Origin: Linum tenue
Taxonomy: Eukaryota; Streptophyta; Magnoliopsida; Malpighiales; Linaceae
Assembly: GCA_946122785.1 (NCBI GenBank)
Contig: CAMGYJ010000005.1
Span: 61,268,200 to 61,332,199 of the forward strand
DNA: 64,000 nt
Direction: 5' to 3'
This document shows positions 46,341 to 58,132 of the stretch, one piece after another. The position numbers and the translations under genes were made by a program. Position 1 is the stretch's first letter. Every line of letters starts with the position of its first letter. Under the pieces are notes generated by a model. It saw nothing but the letters and a program-made list of their open reading frames with translations, ran no database searches and was not told the DNA's origin.

Positions 46341-46640
46341 GAAGATCAAGAAAAACACTACATTCTTAGGGATGGGTAAGAATTGTGGACCGAGAAAGTG
46401 GGAAAAGCACCAAATGAAATTTTCAGAGTCGACACAGATGGTGGCATAAATAGCAGAAGCAACTCTGGACTTGGAGTGTTTATCGTTATAGGAATGGGGA
46501 TGTTTTGCTGCCACACCAACTGAGGATGTAAAATTGAGCAATAATATGGTTGAAGTTAAAAACATTGTTTGCTCATAGAGATTCGATTCATGTTTCCCAC
46601 CACCATTTAGCCGATCCAACTCCTCATGTTTCTCAGCAAA
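46341..46640 (+). pseudogene. Possible RNase H-like retroelement fragment
   Basis: One plus-strand frame reads KVGKAPNEIFRVDTDGGINS then RSNSGLGVFI, resembling the start of the RNase H-like domain of plant LINEs. Stops and frame changes follow. Similarity is short, so this is a weak call. Confidence 0.3.
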
Positions 46641-47097
46641 CTATATTGAATGGTTGTATTCCCCTCTTATTGCTATGATGTAATTACCCATGAGGCTATT
46701 CCTTCATGTTAGTAATGAAAATTGAAAAAATTAGAACTTAAATAATTGGTTTGTAAATATTATTTCTGGTGTATCCTCCCTGTAACACCTGCTATCTTAG
46801 AAAAAGTCAATGTATTCTTCTCTACCTTCAATTATGACGTAAATGAGTGAGAACTAGATGCAACTATGCATCACAATTTTGCTGCACAAGCGAATATATA
46901 TTCTTACTTTGTTTCGTTCCTTCTCTAAATAATAAATGAGGAACCAAAAGCTTGGTCCACAAATGTATCGCAAGTTTATAATGTCATTGTCAGCCATATT
47001 CTATGGGTTATCTTATCTCATGAAATACAGAATAGTTCATTTCTGTTTTGCTGGGATTGCTTAAATCCCAACGTGGAGCTCGGGCAATGAAACCTAG
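46641..47097. other. AT-rich spacer
   Basis: No gene or element ends recognised. Confidence 0.4.
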
Positions 47098-47640
47098 TTG
47101 TCATTAAAGATAAAGATGTGCTTAAATGTATGGGTAAAGCTACAAAGAGCTTCGCCTCAAACATTCGTTGTTGTCACTAATAAAGTGTCGGGTGAAGCCA
47201 CGTGTTAGGCAATCACTCATTACACATAGGGGAAAACCTACCATAAAAAAGAAATATAATAGACAATGCTGTCATTAATAACGTGTCGGGTAAAGCCACA
47301 TGTGAGGCAATCACTCATTGCACATAGGGAATAGGAACGATTCAACTGAGCATTGGTTTGCAACCGTACGATGTTGTTTATCTAGTACAATCCCTCATTG
47401 AGTGAAGTGTTTTTTGAGAATTGTGCTCGGAGAGCACGAATAAAGCTTCTAGCACCCCTCGTTTTCATTGTCTCTCCACACAGATTGAGGAAGAGGAGTT
47501 AAACAAAGTCCTTATGCAAAAGGTGCATAAATTGCTCCATCAAGGCTCCAAATAACCCCACTCGCGCTACAAAAAGTACAAAAATTGGCATGTTCTGTAT
47601 AAAAGAGAGAACATCTAAATTCTCATTGTCATTAAATATA
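47098..47640 (+). repeat. Repeat family R, copy 2
   Basis: It aligns with 41525-42328 minus the MITE. A 70-bp piece containing AAAGCTACAAAGAGCTTCGCC occurs at both ends (about 47100-47160 and 47628-47690). Within it the AATAAAGTGTCGGGTGAAGCC motif is repeated twice about 115 bp apart. Confidence 0.78.
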
Positions 47641-47869
47641 GAGATGTTCTTAAATGCATGAATAAAGCTACAAAGAGCTTCGCCCCAATCATCGTCTGCA
47701 ACCACTTTGCTACTCGCCCTTTGCTTATCTCTCTTTAGTTTTTTTTTACTGTTATTTATTTTATCTATTTTTTTTAAATTCAAGTAGAATCTTCAGTTTG
47801 AGTAGTCGATCATTAGAAATTCGTGTGTATAGGATATGAATACCCCTCGTGTATTCAGTAAATTTGATT

Positions 47870-48125
47870 GTACAGTACAAAGTGATCAATAAGGGCTTCG
47901 TTTAAATCCTTTTCCTCAATCCATGTGGAGAGGTAATGTAATAGAAGGGTATCGGAAGCTTTATCCTTGCCCCCCAAGCACAATTCTCAAACGACACTTC
48001 GCTCGGCGAGGAATTGTGCTAGATAAGCAACATCGTACGATCGATGCTCAATTGAACCGTTCATATTCCCCCTATGCAATAAATGATTGCCTCACGAGGC
48101 TTTACTCCACACTTTATTTGTAAAG
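47870..48125 (-). repeat. Repeat family R, inverted partial copy
   Basis: The reverse complement reads GGTTCAATTGAGCATCG, GTACGATGTTGCTTATC and GAAGTGTCGTTTGAGAATTG, matching R in order. Together with copy 2 it forms a diverged inverted repeat with a spacer of about 230 bp. Confidence 0.75.
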
Positions 48126-48950
48126 GTGACATCTTTTATATTGCTTTGTCATGTAGAATTTTCGAATGTATAAGGATACAACTCGACCCTAATTGCTTTT
48201 AAGACTTGAAGACTCGTTTGCAAGAGTACAAAAACTCACAAAGGATAGTGATAAGCATTGTATCCTAACATTTAGAATGGTCTTTAGTCTCATGACAATG
48301 ACATCCTTCATAGCTACACTAGCCTCCCTAGATTACTTGTTAACGCAAAGACTAGCAAATCAAAGTAAGGCGTGCTTTAATTGTTTCAAAAAAATTGAAA
48401 ATTTATGCTCATTACGGACATAATTGTCCTTCTTTTGCATGAACATTCAATCGAGGATGATACGTGAAGTGCAGTCTAAACTTACCCACACCTTAAATAG
48501 GACGATGTCTTCATTGGACCAAACAAGGGAGTATAGAACGAAATTACCTCGGTCGTTAAAATGATTTATGCACAACCGATTAGTTCCTTTTGATTTTTGC
48601 CCTTAATAGAAAGAAAAAAAAGAAAAACAGAGAGTGAATACGTCATCTGCTCATCTACAACAACCACCTTAGATAGGTTTGCCTAACTAACCTATTGAAT
48701 GCTTCAAAATCGAGTCATTTGAGTTGTGAACAGAGGAGGCTGCCACGCATAGCACATAATCTTCTAACTCAAACGACCAAGCGCGAAGCAACTAATGTTA
48801 GGAGACATGCATAGAGCAAGCTTATAGTCACATTAATTGTTCTTGTTGTCATAAGCGACCAACACAAACTCTCGACAATCATTTCATTGTTACTATTGTC
48901 GCGTCAGAAGTAACAATATCCAACGATTTGGCGTACGTCCAAAGGTAGGA
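48126..48950. other. AT-rich intergenic stretch
   Basis: No gene, RNA or element ends could be supported. Confidence 0.4.
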
Positions 48951-49472
48951 CAGGGGTGGGCAACCGGTTCGGTAAACCCGAACCGAACCGAACCGAAACC
49001 GAACTAATGCTATTCGGTTCGGAATTCGGAAGGAAAATATGGATATTTCGGAAATCAGGGTTCTTTCAACCGAACCGAATTTCCGAATTTCCGACCGAAA
49101 AACCGAAATACTATAATTGCAAGCTCAAATGGTGGATTTTTATGTTTGTATTTGTTTTTAGACTTAAATATTTGAAATGTTTTATGACTTATGTGTTGAA
49201 AAGTTTGATTTTATCATTAATGATGCATATAATTACATATTTGTTGTTTATATTAAGGGTGAAAAATAATTTAAATGTGAGAAGATACAAGTAGCCTCTC
49301 AATTTCGGTTTTGTGTATAAAACCGAACCGAACCGAATTATAATTCGGTTTAAACCGACCGAACCGAATTTTAATTCGGTTCGAATTCGGTTTGGGGGTT
49401 GGGAGTATTCGGGGACCCGGTATTCATAATTTCGGTTCGGTCGAAACCGAACCGACCGAATGCCCACCCCTA
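48951..49472. mobile_element. hAT-type MITE, about 520 bp
   Basis: Termini CAGGGGTGGGCAACCGG and CGAATGCCCACCCCTA are inverted. Both ends are dense in ACCGAACCGAA and its complement. The flanks do not give a clean 8-bp duplication. Confidence 0.8.
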
Positions 49473-50277
49473 GGACGGTTGACACCCTCAATTCCCAAGG
49501 TAGGAAAGTGCCTCCTTAGAGAGTGCCATAACACTTATCTTGTATCATCGTGAGGAGTTCTCCAAAAAAGACGATTGTTACATTCTTTTTTTTTTATAAA
49601 ACTTTAGAGACACTTCTGCTCAGTTACATAATATTTTATAATTTAATTATTACAAATAATAATTTATTTGATTTCCCTCTATTAAGCTGCCCCTTCTCTG
49701 AAATTCTGCTCCCTAATTCAAAATCAAGCCTTAAAGTTAAAACTGATTTTCATGTCCGTCCCTAGAAGTTAGAACTAGAAAAGGAAATAGAAGAAAGCAA
49801 AGCCAGCCACGTCGACAAGCCGAGAACTTTGAAGAGCAGTCTTCGGGCCCAAGAAACTCATGTCGACCAAACCGCTCGGGTACCGCCACGTGCCCCTTTA
49901 CTGCGTCATACGTAAGCCACGACAGTAAGCCACGTCAGTAATATCTATCCGTCTGCTCATTTTTTATTGCATCGGGATACGAAAGGAGCTAAATATCTCT
50001 CGAATAAGCTACATGGTTTCTTCGTCCCCAAGACAGTGGGCTGGCGGCCGTACAGCTGAATTTCTGGTAACCCCCATTCTCACCTCATTCACTCTCTCTG
50101 ATAAACCCTTTTTCAAGAGGGCCTAATATTGGCTTAAACCCCTCTCGAACTCTAATCAGAACACCGCAGAATCAATTTCATCTCCATCTTCTTCACCGGT
50201 GGGTGACTAACTTCGATAAACCTTCTTCTTTCGCCGGCTTCGTTCCAAATCTCGTTTCCAGGCCAAAATTTCCGAAA
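49473..50277 (+). promoter_or_regulatory. Promoter and leader of the DREB2-type gene
   Basis: A G-box/ABRE-type CCACGTGCC lies at 49886-49894. CCACGTCGAC and GCCACGTCAG words lie nearby (49808 and 49931 regions), consistent with ABA or stress control as known for DREB2 genes. The leader before the ATG at 50278 is CT-rich. An upstream GTG-initiated extension is open but lacks an ATG. Confidence 0.55.
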
Positions 50278-51429
50278 ATGGCCGACTTGTTGGGAAGCGG
50301 CAGTTTCCTGGGGATTAGTAGCACGAGCTCGAGCGGCAAGCGAACGCCGAGGAGGAGAAACGGCACCGTATCGGTAGAAGAGACGCTGGAGAGGTGGAAG
50401 AAACAAACGAAGGTGGACCTCCTGAAGAACCACAACCCACCAAAGGGCTCGAAGAAAGGATGCATGAGAGGGAAAGGGGGCCCCGAGAATATGAACTGCA
50501 AGTACAGGGGAGTTCGGCAGAGGACTTGGGGGAAATGGGTAGCTGAGATTCGGGAGCCGGTTCGGGGAACCGGTTCGACGAAGAAGAAAGGGATCAGACT
50601 CTGGCTCGGAACGTTCGAGACTGCAATTGAAGCGGCCGTGGCTTACGATAACGCTGCCAGGTCAATGTACGGAGATTGCGCGGTGCTTAACTTCCCTTCT
50701 TCCTCTGACGAAGCTGTGGAGTATCGGTCGAGCGATATTTTGTCTCACGAGACTGAATCGGGTGAAGTAAGTGGGTCGCTGAATTTGTGCGAGGGTAATT
50801 CTAACATGGACGTGGAATCGAAGATGGAACCGGTTGGTAGATGTGAAGGTGACTTGTGTGGGAGTGCGAAACATGAATTGGGTTGCTCTGTTTTCAGTCA
50901 GCGGAATGAGGAGTCCGTGGTGAAAACAGAATTGGAAGCGTCGAGCTCGAATGAGTGTGAGAAGAAGGGTGAATCTGAACAGCAAGTCGCAATCCTGAAA
51001 ACGGAAGAACTGGACGAAGAGCTGGAGGAGTTTATGAGATACTGCAGTGGTTGGGGGCTAAACCCAACCACAAATCCGCCCGAGCAAAGCCCTGTGAAAA
51101 TGGAAGAGGAAAGCGGTTATCAACAAACCAATAACGGTGACATCGATCTGAATCCTCCTCCTCGTGTCTACCCTGGAAGCTCTTCTGATTTCAACTCGTC
51201 AGGGGTGCGAGGAAGATATGGTGATTATGGACATTGCTCCCAGTTGGGTTCGCAGCAGGATGGAAGGCAGTGGGATCTGGCTCCTTACAACAATGGTGGA
51301 GGAAGTGGGAGCTGTGGCTTTGGTTGGTCGGGCTGGGGGGCGGAGATGGATTGGAATATGACGATGGAAGAGCCAGGGTTTTGTGAAGAAGATAGGTTGT
51401 TCTCTGTCGCTGAATTTGGATTCCAGTAG
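50278..51429 (+). CDS. DREB2: DREB2-type AP2/ERF transcription factor
   Basis: A single exon of 383 residues. It starts [10 protein letters not shown], with a basic segment ([10 protein letters not shown]) as likely nuclear signal. The DREB2-characteristic [16 protein letters not shown] comes just before the AP2 domain (about 74-140: [19 protein letters not shown] then [20 protein letters not shown]). The Val of WVAEIRE that favours DRE (A/GCCGAC) binding is present. Between EP and RLWLGTF there is an extended loop, [12 protein letters not shown], longer than the NRG-type loop in many DREB2 proteins. The C-terminal half is acidic (ELDEELEEF and [11 protein letters not shown]) and probably activates transcription. 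The start is the first ATG, in an AAAATGG context. Arabidopsis DREB2 proteins act in drought and heat responses. Confidence 0.95.
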   Translation: MADLLGSGSFLGISSTSSSGKRTPRRRNGTVSVEETLERWKKQTKVDLLKNHNPPKGSKKGCMRGKGGPENMNCKYRGVRQRTWGKWVAEIREPVRGTGSTKKKGIRLWLGTFETAIEAAVAYDNAARSMYGDCAVLNFPSSSDEAVEYRSSDILSHETESGEVSGSLNLCEGNSNMDVESKMEPVGRCEGDLCGSAKHELGCSVFSQRNEESVVKTELEASSSNECEKKGESEQQVAILKTEELDEELEEFMRYCSGWGLNPTTNPPEQSPVKMEEESGYQQTNNGDIDLNPPPRVYPGSSSDFNSSGVRGRYGDYGHCSQLGSQQDGRQWDLAPYNNGGGSGSCGFGWSGWGAEMDWNMTMEEPGFCEEDRLFSVAEFGFQ

Positions 51430-52029
51430 TAGTGTGAAAGTGTTCGTGGAGGCTTTGAGGGGTTTGGTCTTCTTCTTCTATAGTAGCATCTGTAGAATTG
51501 GAGTTGCGCTCATATTAGGGTTCTTAGTTCTTGCACCGTTAATGTTCGGCTGTCTCAGTTTTAGATTTGTCTGTATAGTTGGATTACGAGCTACTGTTCA
51601 GAATTTTTCTCTTCTGTCTACACAGGTAGAGGAACTTCTTTTGTAAGTTGTAACCCTAACCAAGTTATGCGGTATACACGTAGAATCTTGAGCGAGGATC
51701 TGAACCAAACAGCTAATAGCGCCACCGCACAGAAGCGAGCGAACACTGTACTGCTACAATTTTTTGTTCGGGTGCCAGAGAAGAGAAAAGTATATATATA
51801 CATGCAAAGCCGTTCAATCCTTGTTTGGGCCGCGTCAACTCTCGAGCCAGGTCGCGCCATGCTACTCCTTTTCCTGGTTGGTTTCGGCCCAAACCACCTT
51901 CCAAGGCCCATTTTTATCGCCCAACCTAACACAGCCGGAGGAATGGAAGAATCATAATTCTTGATACTCTTCATTCTGTTCCATATTTTCCCCAACTAAT
52001 GATGTTACTATATTAGAAAGAAGGTTTTA
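51430..52029. other. Convergent 3' region between DREB2 and DTX44
   Basis: The two genes end tail to tail about 600 bp apart. The stretch has small frames but no domain. It must hold the terminators/polyadenylation sites of both genes. Confidence 0.5.
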
Positions 52030-55000
52030 TTACCTCCATATACCAGCAAGGACACGCAAGATCATGAAGAGGAATAACCCAGCCCAGACGCCGGGAAGAC
52101 CGTACAACGGAGCAGCCCAGAGTAGAAACAATGATGAGATTAGACCAACTACCACCTGCCAAAAACCAACCACCAAGCTTGGCTCAGAACTGGAAAACCA
52201 GAGACGATACAGTATTTGTAATACCACGCTCCTCTTCAGTTAGTCTAGCATGAAGAAGAACAAACCATGGAGTAGGCAGCATATCCAAAGTCTGAAACAC
52301 CGTAGTAGAGGCCATCGAGAACGAAAGCTACAGCATTCACAGGCTGAGAACCAGCAACGAACTGCAGAATTTGAAACAATTAGTGTTATGCAAATACTTG
52401 GAATAATGTTCATTCGTTGTAAGTAAAGGCAATAAGCAAAAACGCATTTGAAGACTATTTATGGATGGCCATTAAGAGAAGCCCATTGCTTTGAGTATAA
52501 AGCAATAGTGTTCTAAGCGTGAATTGTCATTTAGGGAAATAACAATTCTCACCCAAATACCAGAGGAAGCAATTTTTAGGACTTCAGCATCTGTGGTGAA
52601 TAGGCTAGCAAAAGATCCAAATCCAAGAAGTAGTGTGGCACCCAAAGCCATTCCAGTCCCCAAACCAATCTGCAAAATTAAGGCAGAAATGAAGTCACCA
52701 AAGAATGTGACGGTTTAAATCAGTCCCCACAAGACAGCTGGAGGAATCCAAAGCCACATGAATTTAAGCTTGGGACAATCCGCACCTGCAGAACTTTATA
52801 AGTCACTTGCCGTGCTTCTTCATACTGTCCTTTGGAGTAGCCACCGGCCAGCAGAGCCTGTATAAAGCTTAAATCAGAGCCGGTGGAGAGGCCAAAACTT
52901 GCTCGGATGTTTGATCTTAGGCTATCAGCAGTGAAAGCAATAACAGCAGAAATGACAAAAAACAAGGGATGTTTCACAGTTTCTTGCATATAAGAGTCAT
53001 CGACACAGCCAATGAGCCAAAACAGTTACCTGACCAGCAATTGCTAAAGCATCATTGAGCAGGGATACAGCCAACCAAACTTGCATGCAAATTTGATGAC
53101 CAGCCATGAATATTGGCCCCTCCCTAGCTGCCAAGGATGTTGACAGTGTCATTGTTAAAAGCACTGCTACAGTCCTACCAATGAGAAGGCCACCTGCAAT
53201 TTTAATGAAGCTACGATAAGCAAGCAGTTCGAGCAGTCACTCAGTGGTGAGCTACCTTTTCTATTTCCACTTTCAGTTAAACAAGTTAAAATAACTTACC
53301 AGAATTAAGATAGCGGATTAGTCTTCTTCCATCCATCTCTGGAGAGACCAGCTTCACTTTATCATTCAACTTCCAGAGAAGGATAATTGCAATTAGGTAC
53401 CTAGACGGATGAGAAACATTAAGTGTATTTAGCGCAGAGAGGTAAGAGTTGCAAATATCAGTAACACTAACATGAACGACAAAGCACCGCTATAATAAAG
53501 TTTACCACATCAATGACGTACTCAGATATCACAGTGGCAACTGCAGCTCCCCCTATGCCAAAACTGCAAAGGAATATCAAGATTGGATCTAGGATTGCAT
53601 TCAACAAGTTGCCAAAACCTGCAGTTGTGACCATACACAAACGAGAGAAAGACCACTGTTATCCAAGAGACGTAGTAATGCTCTAAGAACTCCAAATGAT
53701 CTAGATACCACGGTCCTTGTAGCGATTCAGCTAGATCAAACCTACAACGGTGACTATGAAAATTGATTGCATGCTAGTGAAATAAAGCTAAAGTAGTTGA
53801 GTTCCTGAAATACAGTTGAAACGTATATATTGCTGGCAACAGATGTGAAAGTTAAGAGTGCTAAAGGAAGACAGTGCCATAATACTTGCCAATGGCATAT
53901 AGAGGCGTCTTTGTATCTTTAAACCCACGAAAAGCTCCCTGTGCAGCAAGGGCTATCACAATGGGTGGAGCACCAATCGCCCTTAATGTAAGGAACTGCT
54001 CAGCTGGCGCTCGCATAGGTGAACCCTGTAAACCACGGAAGAACTTATATTACACATCCAGTCTTCGGATAGTGTCTAGTAAATTGAATATATATAGGCA
54101 ACCAAATGGCAGCCTGAATTTTGATTCAGTGATATCTTAACAAGAAAATTCATACAAACGCATATCAAGCTGTGACGTACTACAGGTATACCCATGATAT
54201 TCATTAAGAAACCCGAACCAATATATAGTGCAACAGCTTCTGCAACGCCAAAAATAGAGGCGAGGACCAAGGAAGTGGACACCGAGGGAAGTTCTTCTGA
54301 CCGAATCCCTGAACCTGATGACAAACACATTGTAACAGAAATTACACCACAAGAGACAGAATGCAGAATTCAGAACATTGGTGAAATATCTTAACATCTT
54401 GAGAAGTTGAAGCTAAGTTTTCAGTTGTTACCATCACCCGATTCAACTGAACCAGTGCTAGCCCTTTCGCCAAGCAGAGCTTGTTCTTCGGCGACAAAGG
54501 ATGTTGTGATGTTAAGTAAGGGCACATTGAACAATTTAGATACCAGATTGAATATCGAAACCGATACTCCAACTGCCGCTAGTTCAACCGCTCCTACATG
54601 AATCAGATGATTAGAGATAACAAGTATCAGTACCAACAAAGAAAGCATTATGAACAGAGCACAAATCACAATTGCATCTCTAGGACTTAAGAGTGGAATG
54701 TGAAGCATAAGTACCGATGTGACCAACAAAGGCTGTGTCGACCAGAGAAATGATAGGATCAGCGGCGAGAGCTAAAGCAGCAGGGAAGGCAATCGACAAA
54801 ATCTCCAAACCCAGCTCATCTAGCTTGATTGCGTTTCTGCCGAAATCCAAAGCACGAATCAAATCATTGAAACTAAAATTCACAAATCCAGCAGCGCTAA
54901 CTGATCATCTCAAATTTAGCTCTAAGCAGAAACAATCACCTGACGCGACGGAGAAGAGGGACCGGCAGGTCGTCGTTTTCAAGTTGTGCATTAGATACCG

Positions 55001-55196
55001 GAATCGGAGAAACCTCCGGAGCGTTGGACGATGCTTCAGAGTTTCCTCTCTGCGAGAGAGATCTCGGGACGGTTCGCGAACGAAGAATGAAGCAGTTGGA
55101 ATTGTTGTTTCTGAAGAGAGTCCTAGATTTCGGAGTCGAGGAGCAGACGCCGAGAAGAAGCTCGTGAGAGATACCTGCGGAGACGGCGGCAGCCAT
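52030..55196 (-). CDS. DTX44: Plastid MATE transporter, DTX44-like
   Basis: Twelve exons on the minus strand: 55196-54940, 54836-54715, 54593-54432, 54314-54184, 54025-53890, 53618-53522, 53400-53300, 53193-53030, 52857-52786, 52669-52553, 52361-52266, 52155-52030. All phases agree, giving 526 residues. The first about 80 are Ser/Arg-rich without membrane helices, a likely chloroplast transit peptide. MATE signatures follow: ALAADPIISLVDTAFVGHIG, ELAAVGVSVSIFNLVSKLFN, FVAGSQPVNAVAFVLDGLYY. DTX44-type MATE proteins are chloroplast-predicted cation-coupled exporters; the substrate is not visible from sequence. Intron 5 has a GC donor (GCAAGT, 53889-53884). The frame ends at TAA 52032-52030 after AGIWR, shorter at the C-terminus than DTX44 as I know it, so a further exon using the overlapping GGTAATA donor is possible. 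Confidence 0.93.
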
Positions 55197-55332
55197 CTCT
55201 GACTCGGAGTCGGAACTGGGAGGGAAATTGCGCTCATGCGTTGGGAGGGAAAGTGAAGGAGGATTCTCACGTCGCCTGAGACCGGAGGGTGGGGATGTGT
55301 ACCGGATGGATGGGATGGCCAGTGGCCACTCG
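55197..55332 (-). promoter_or_regulatory. Short upstream region of DTX44 next to a MITE
   Basis: Only about 136 bp lie between the ATG (55196) and the hAT insertion. The sequence includes CCCTCCCAACGCATGAGC on the minus strand. No TATA box was found, so the core promoter may be partly inside the MITE or TATA-less. Confidence 0.4.
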
Positions 55333-55885
55333 TAGGGATGGCAAAAATATCCGTAACCGTGGATATCCGCCCGAATCCGGCCTAGTCGGGTAGGGTAAAA
55401 CCCGAACCCGAAGGACACTTAGTGGGTACGGGTAAAACCCGAACCCGAATATTGCGGGTAATGGGTGGGCATGGATTTCTCACTATCCGACCCGAACCCG
55501 CCCGATTATACACATGCATATGTATTTTGTCTAGAAATAATCATTATTTTTCTCTAACGTATTTTATATTTAGCATATAAATATAACATTTTCATGAAAT
55601 TGTGTTGTTTTAGTTAATTTTCTTCATTCTAGTGAATTCTTGTCGTACTTTTTCTCTTACTTAATATAAGAATATGTGTGAATGTTAACATATTGGTTGG
55701 AGTTATGAACAGAAATTAATATCCATGGATAACCGTGGATACCCGAAACCCGAACGGGTATGGGCATGGTTTTGATTTTCTACCCGTTTCACATGTGGGT
55801 ATGGGTATGGGTAAAACCCGAAGTACTTTGGGTAGGGTAACGGATATGCACTATCCGCCCCCGACCCGACCCATTGCCATCCCTA
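55333..55885. mobile_element. hAT-type MITE in the DTX44 promoter, 553 bp
   Basis: Termini TAGGGATGGCAAAAATATCC and ATTGCCATCCCTA are inverted. The 8-bp duplication GCCACTCG is exact (55325-55332 and 55886-55893). Both ends carry ACCCGAACCCG repeats. It separates the DTX44 start from any distal promoter. Confidence 0.94.
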
Positions 55886-55893
55886 GCCACTCG

Positions 55894-57347
55894 CCACAGG
55901 TTAAATTTCCATGGCCACGCAAATTAACGGATAGATTACGCGCTGTGAATGTGATTATGAAAATATCTGACCTTTTATTTAATAACCTTTTATTGGGCCT
56001 TCAAGAGAGGCCAATAATCTGGACCGTATCCACGAGCCCAGTAAGCCTGGGGAACAACTTAAATCCTTCTTATTTTCAAACTACCCAAGGGGCCTTGTGC
56101 GACAGTATACATATTGGTTATATTTCTCATATACTCTCTTTTCCTTTTTTTTTTTTTTTTTTTTTTGTGTGTGGGATTCTCGTATCCTCTTTTGTTTTCA
56201 CAATGCATTCCTTTTACTTGCTTTAAGAAAGTAATTTGCCAACAACATCAGAATTCACGTGGTTTAGGCCCTGGTATCACTATAGATCTTTCTACGAATT
56301 TAGAGCAGTTTCTTGTGAAAACTATTTTAAAGCCAGATTTTTAATCGATAGGACTTATTTGGTCATAGATTTGTCTACTATTCATAAAATTCGAACAGTA
56401 AAAATTTCCAATGCGTATTAATATTTATATATTTTCAGGTACCAATTTCATTAAAGATTATTTATATTTCTTACGGGAAAAAACAAAGAGTCAGAGAGAG
56501 AGAGAGAGAGAAAAGACGACTCATCTATCTTCTCAAGCATCATCAAATCTATCTTCTCAAGCAATTGCAATTTGAAAGAGCCTATTTCACAGTTATACAA
56601 ACACAATTAGTATTTAGTAACCAGATTTTCATCAGCAGCCCATATACAACACAAGTACGTGTACAAGCAAATTAAGTGGCAGCAAAATCTTTCAAGTCCA
56701 AAAGCATGCATGAACGACTGGGTCTGGGCATAATATTGATGGCGCTAGCTCGATGTATACGAAGGATGAAGAAGGCCGGAGCCGCCCGCCAAATGGTTAG
56801 CTAAAGCCTGCGGAGAGAGGAAGGGAAGGCATGTGAAACGGCCGGCCACCACAAGTGAGAAGGTGGAGGGAGGAGCGACAGCGGAGCAGAGCAGAGCAGA
56901 GCAGACGCATGATGAGGAGGAATTTAAGTGGAAGAGAGAGGAGCAGCGTGGAAATGCGGGCACCTGCAACCAACCACAAAATTAAAAGGAAAAAACGGGC
57001 CCCGCGCCACCCAAAAAAACAAAAAAGAAAAAAAAAACCCTGGAAATGAGTGCTTGCAAGCAATAGCATAAGCATATAATGGGCAGCGGCAGAGACATTT
57101 ATGATTTATGTATGTGTCTAGGTATGTGATATGATGATGCCGATCATTCATAACCCACAAGGACAGTTGATTTTCGCATTTAAAAAATAAAACCCCTATT
57201 AGTATTACCGTGAGTTGCACGGAGACGGAGTTAAGAGTTGGCCGGGGTATCAGCCAGTCAACATCCCCCAGTCCAACGTAACCCAGGCTATATGATTATG
57301 GCTACAACTCAAAGGCGATTGTGGAAATCTGAAGGAAACAACCCCAC

Positions 57348-57387
<40 letters not shown>

Positions 57388-57859
57388 AACATCAAGCAAA
57401 TAAAAACTACCATCACATGGTTGGATATATATATTGCATGAACAGGAGTAATCACCAGCACCCAAAAAAGCGCATTATATATATATATATTAAAAAAACA
57501 CACACACACACAATCACACATACATATATCTATCTATATATGTTTGCATGGTCCATGTCTCCACGACTACATTAATGTAGTCCTTGTTCAATTATGTATC
57601 CAGTAAAAGGAAGCACAATCATATTGCTATCCACCACCTCCATTATTTCATATCATAGGCTATACACACCCACCAAATCCACACCCATAGATAATAAAAA
57701 AAATAATAAGTAAATAAATAAATACTCGGGTGCCCTGGGTAAAATTAGCAACAACAACACATCATTCCCAAGAACTAATATCAGAATCACCATAATCCAT
57801 AATGATGAAGCAAGCAAGCGCGTTAACAGATGAGCAGGCCGTGGAGTGGAGTGGAGTAA
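55894..57859. other. Intergenic stretch with simple repeats downstream of MIR390
   Basis: Simple repeats: T-run near 56145-56166, (GA)n near 56495-56512, (GAAA)n at about 57349-57389, (TA)n and (CA)n at 57476-57512. A 24-bp segment ATCTATCTTCTCAAGCA occurs twice near 56525-56565. A GC-rich piece at 56760-57010 has a minus-strand frame (MRLLCSALLRCRSSLHLLTC) that was not recognised. It could be transcribed sequence 3' of the MIR390 hairpin. Confidence 0.4.
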
Positions 57860-57984
57860 GAAGAACCGATAAAACTCAGGATGGATAGCGCCAAAAGGTG
57901 GAATAATATTTTCAAGAAAACTCAGGATGTTATATTCCCCTTATATACATGGCGCTATCCCTCCTGAGCTTAACTGATTCTTCC
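57860..57984 (-). ncRNA. MIR390: MIR390 precursor hairpin
   Basis: On the minus strand positions 57971-57951 read AAGCTCAGGAGGG followed by ATAGCGCC, which is the conserved 21-nt mature miR390. The opposite arm at about 57892-57872 reads GGCGCTATCCATCCTGAGTT, the expected star region. The arms continue pairing outward (GAAGAATCAGTT against TTATCGGTTCTTC), with a loop of about 58 nt. miR390 acts with AGO7 on TAS3 transcripts to start tasiARF production, which limits auxin response factors. A TATA box and GA repeats upstream fit a pol II MIR gene. Extent of the primary transcript is unknown. Confidence 0.96.
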
Positions 57985-58132
57985 ATACTAATTTTCTCGC
58001 ACACAAATGCAAAAAAAATATCAAAAGAGATGGATAGTAAATTTTATGGGCCAAGGAGAGGTTGAAGAGGAAGAGGAATGTGTGTGGGAGTGATGGATGG
58101 GTGTGGGAAGAGATAAAGGCAGAGAGCGGTCG

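Noticed and set aside
50152..50501. Minus-strand coding frames opposite the DREB2 start
   Set aside because: They are antisense shadows of the AP2 gene without any domain.
57250..57521. Serine/phenylalanine-rich protein frames
   Set aside because: They are translations of the GAAA and CA/TA microsatellites.
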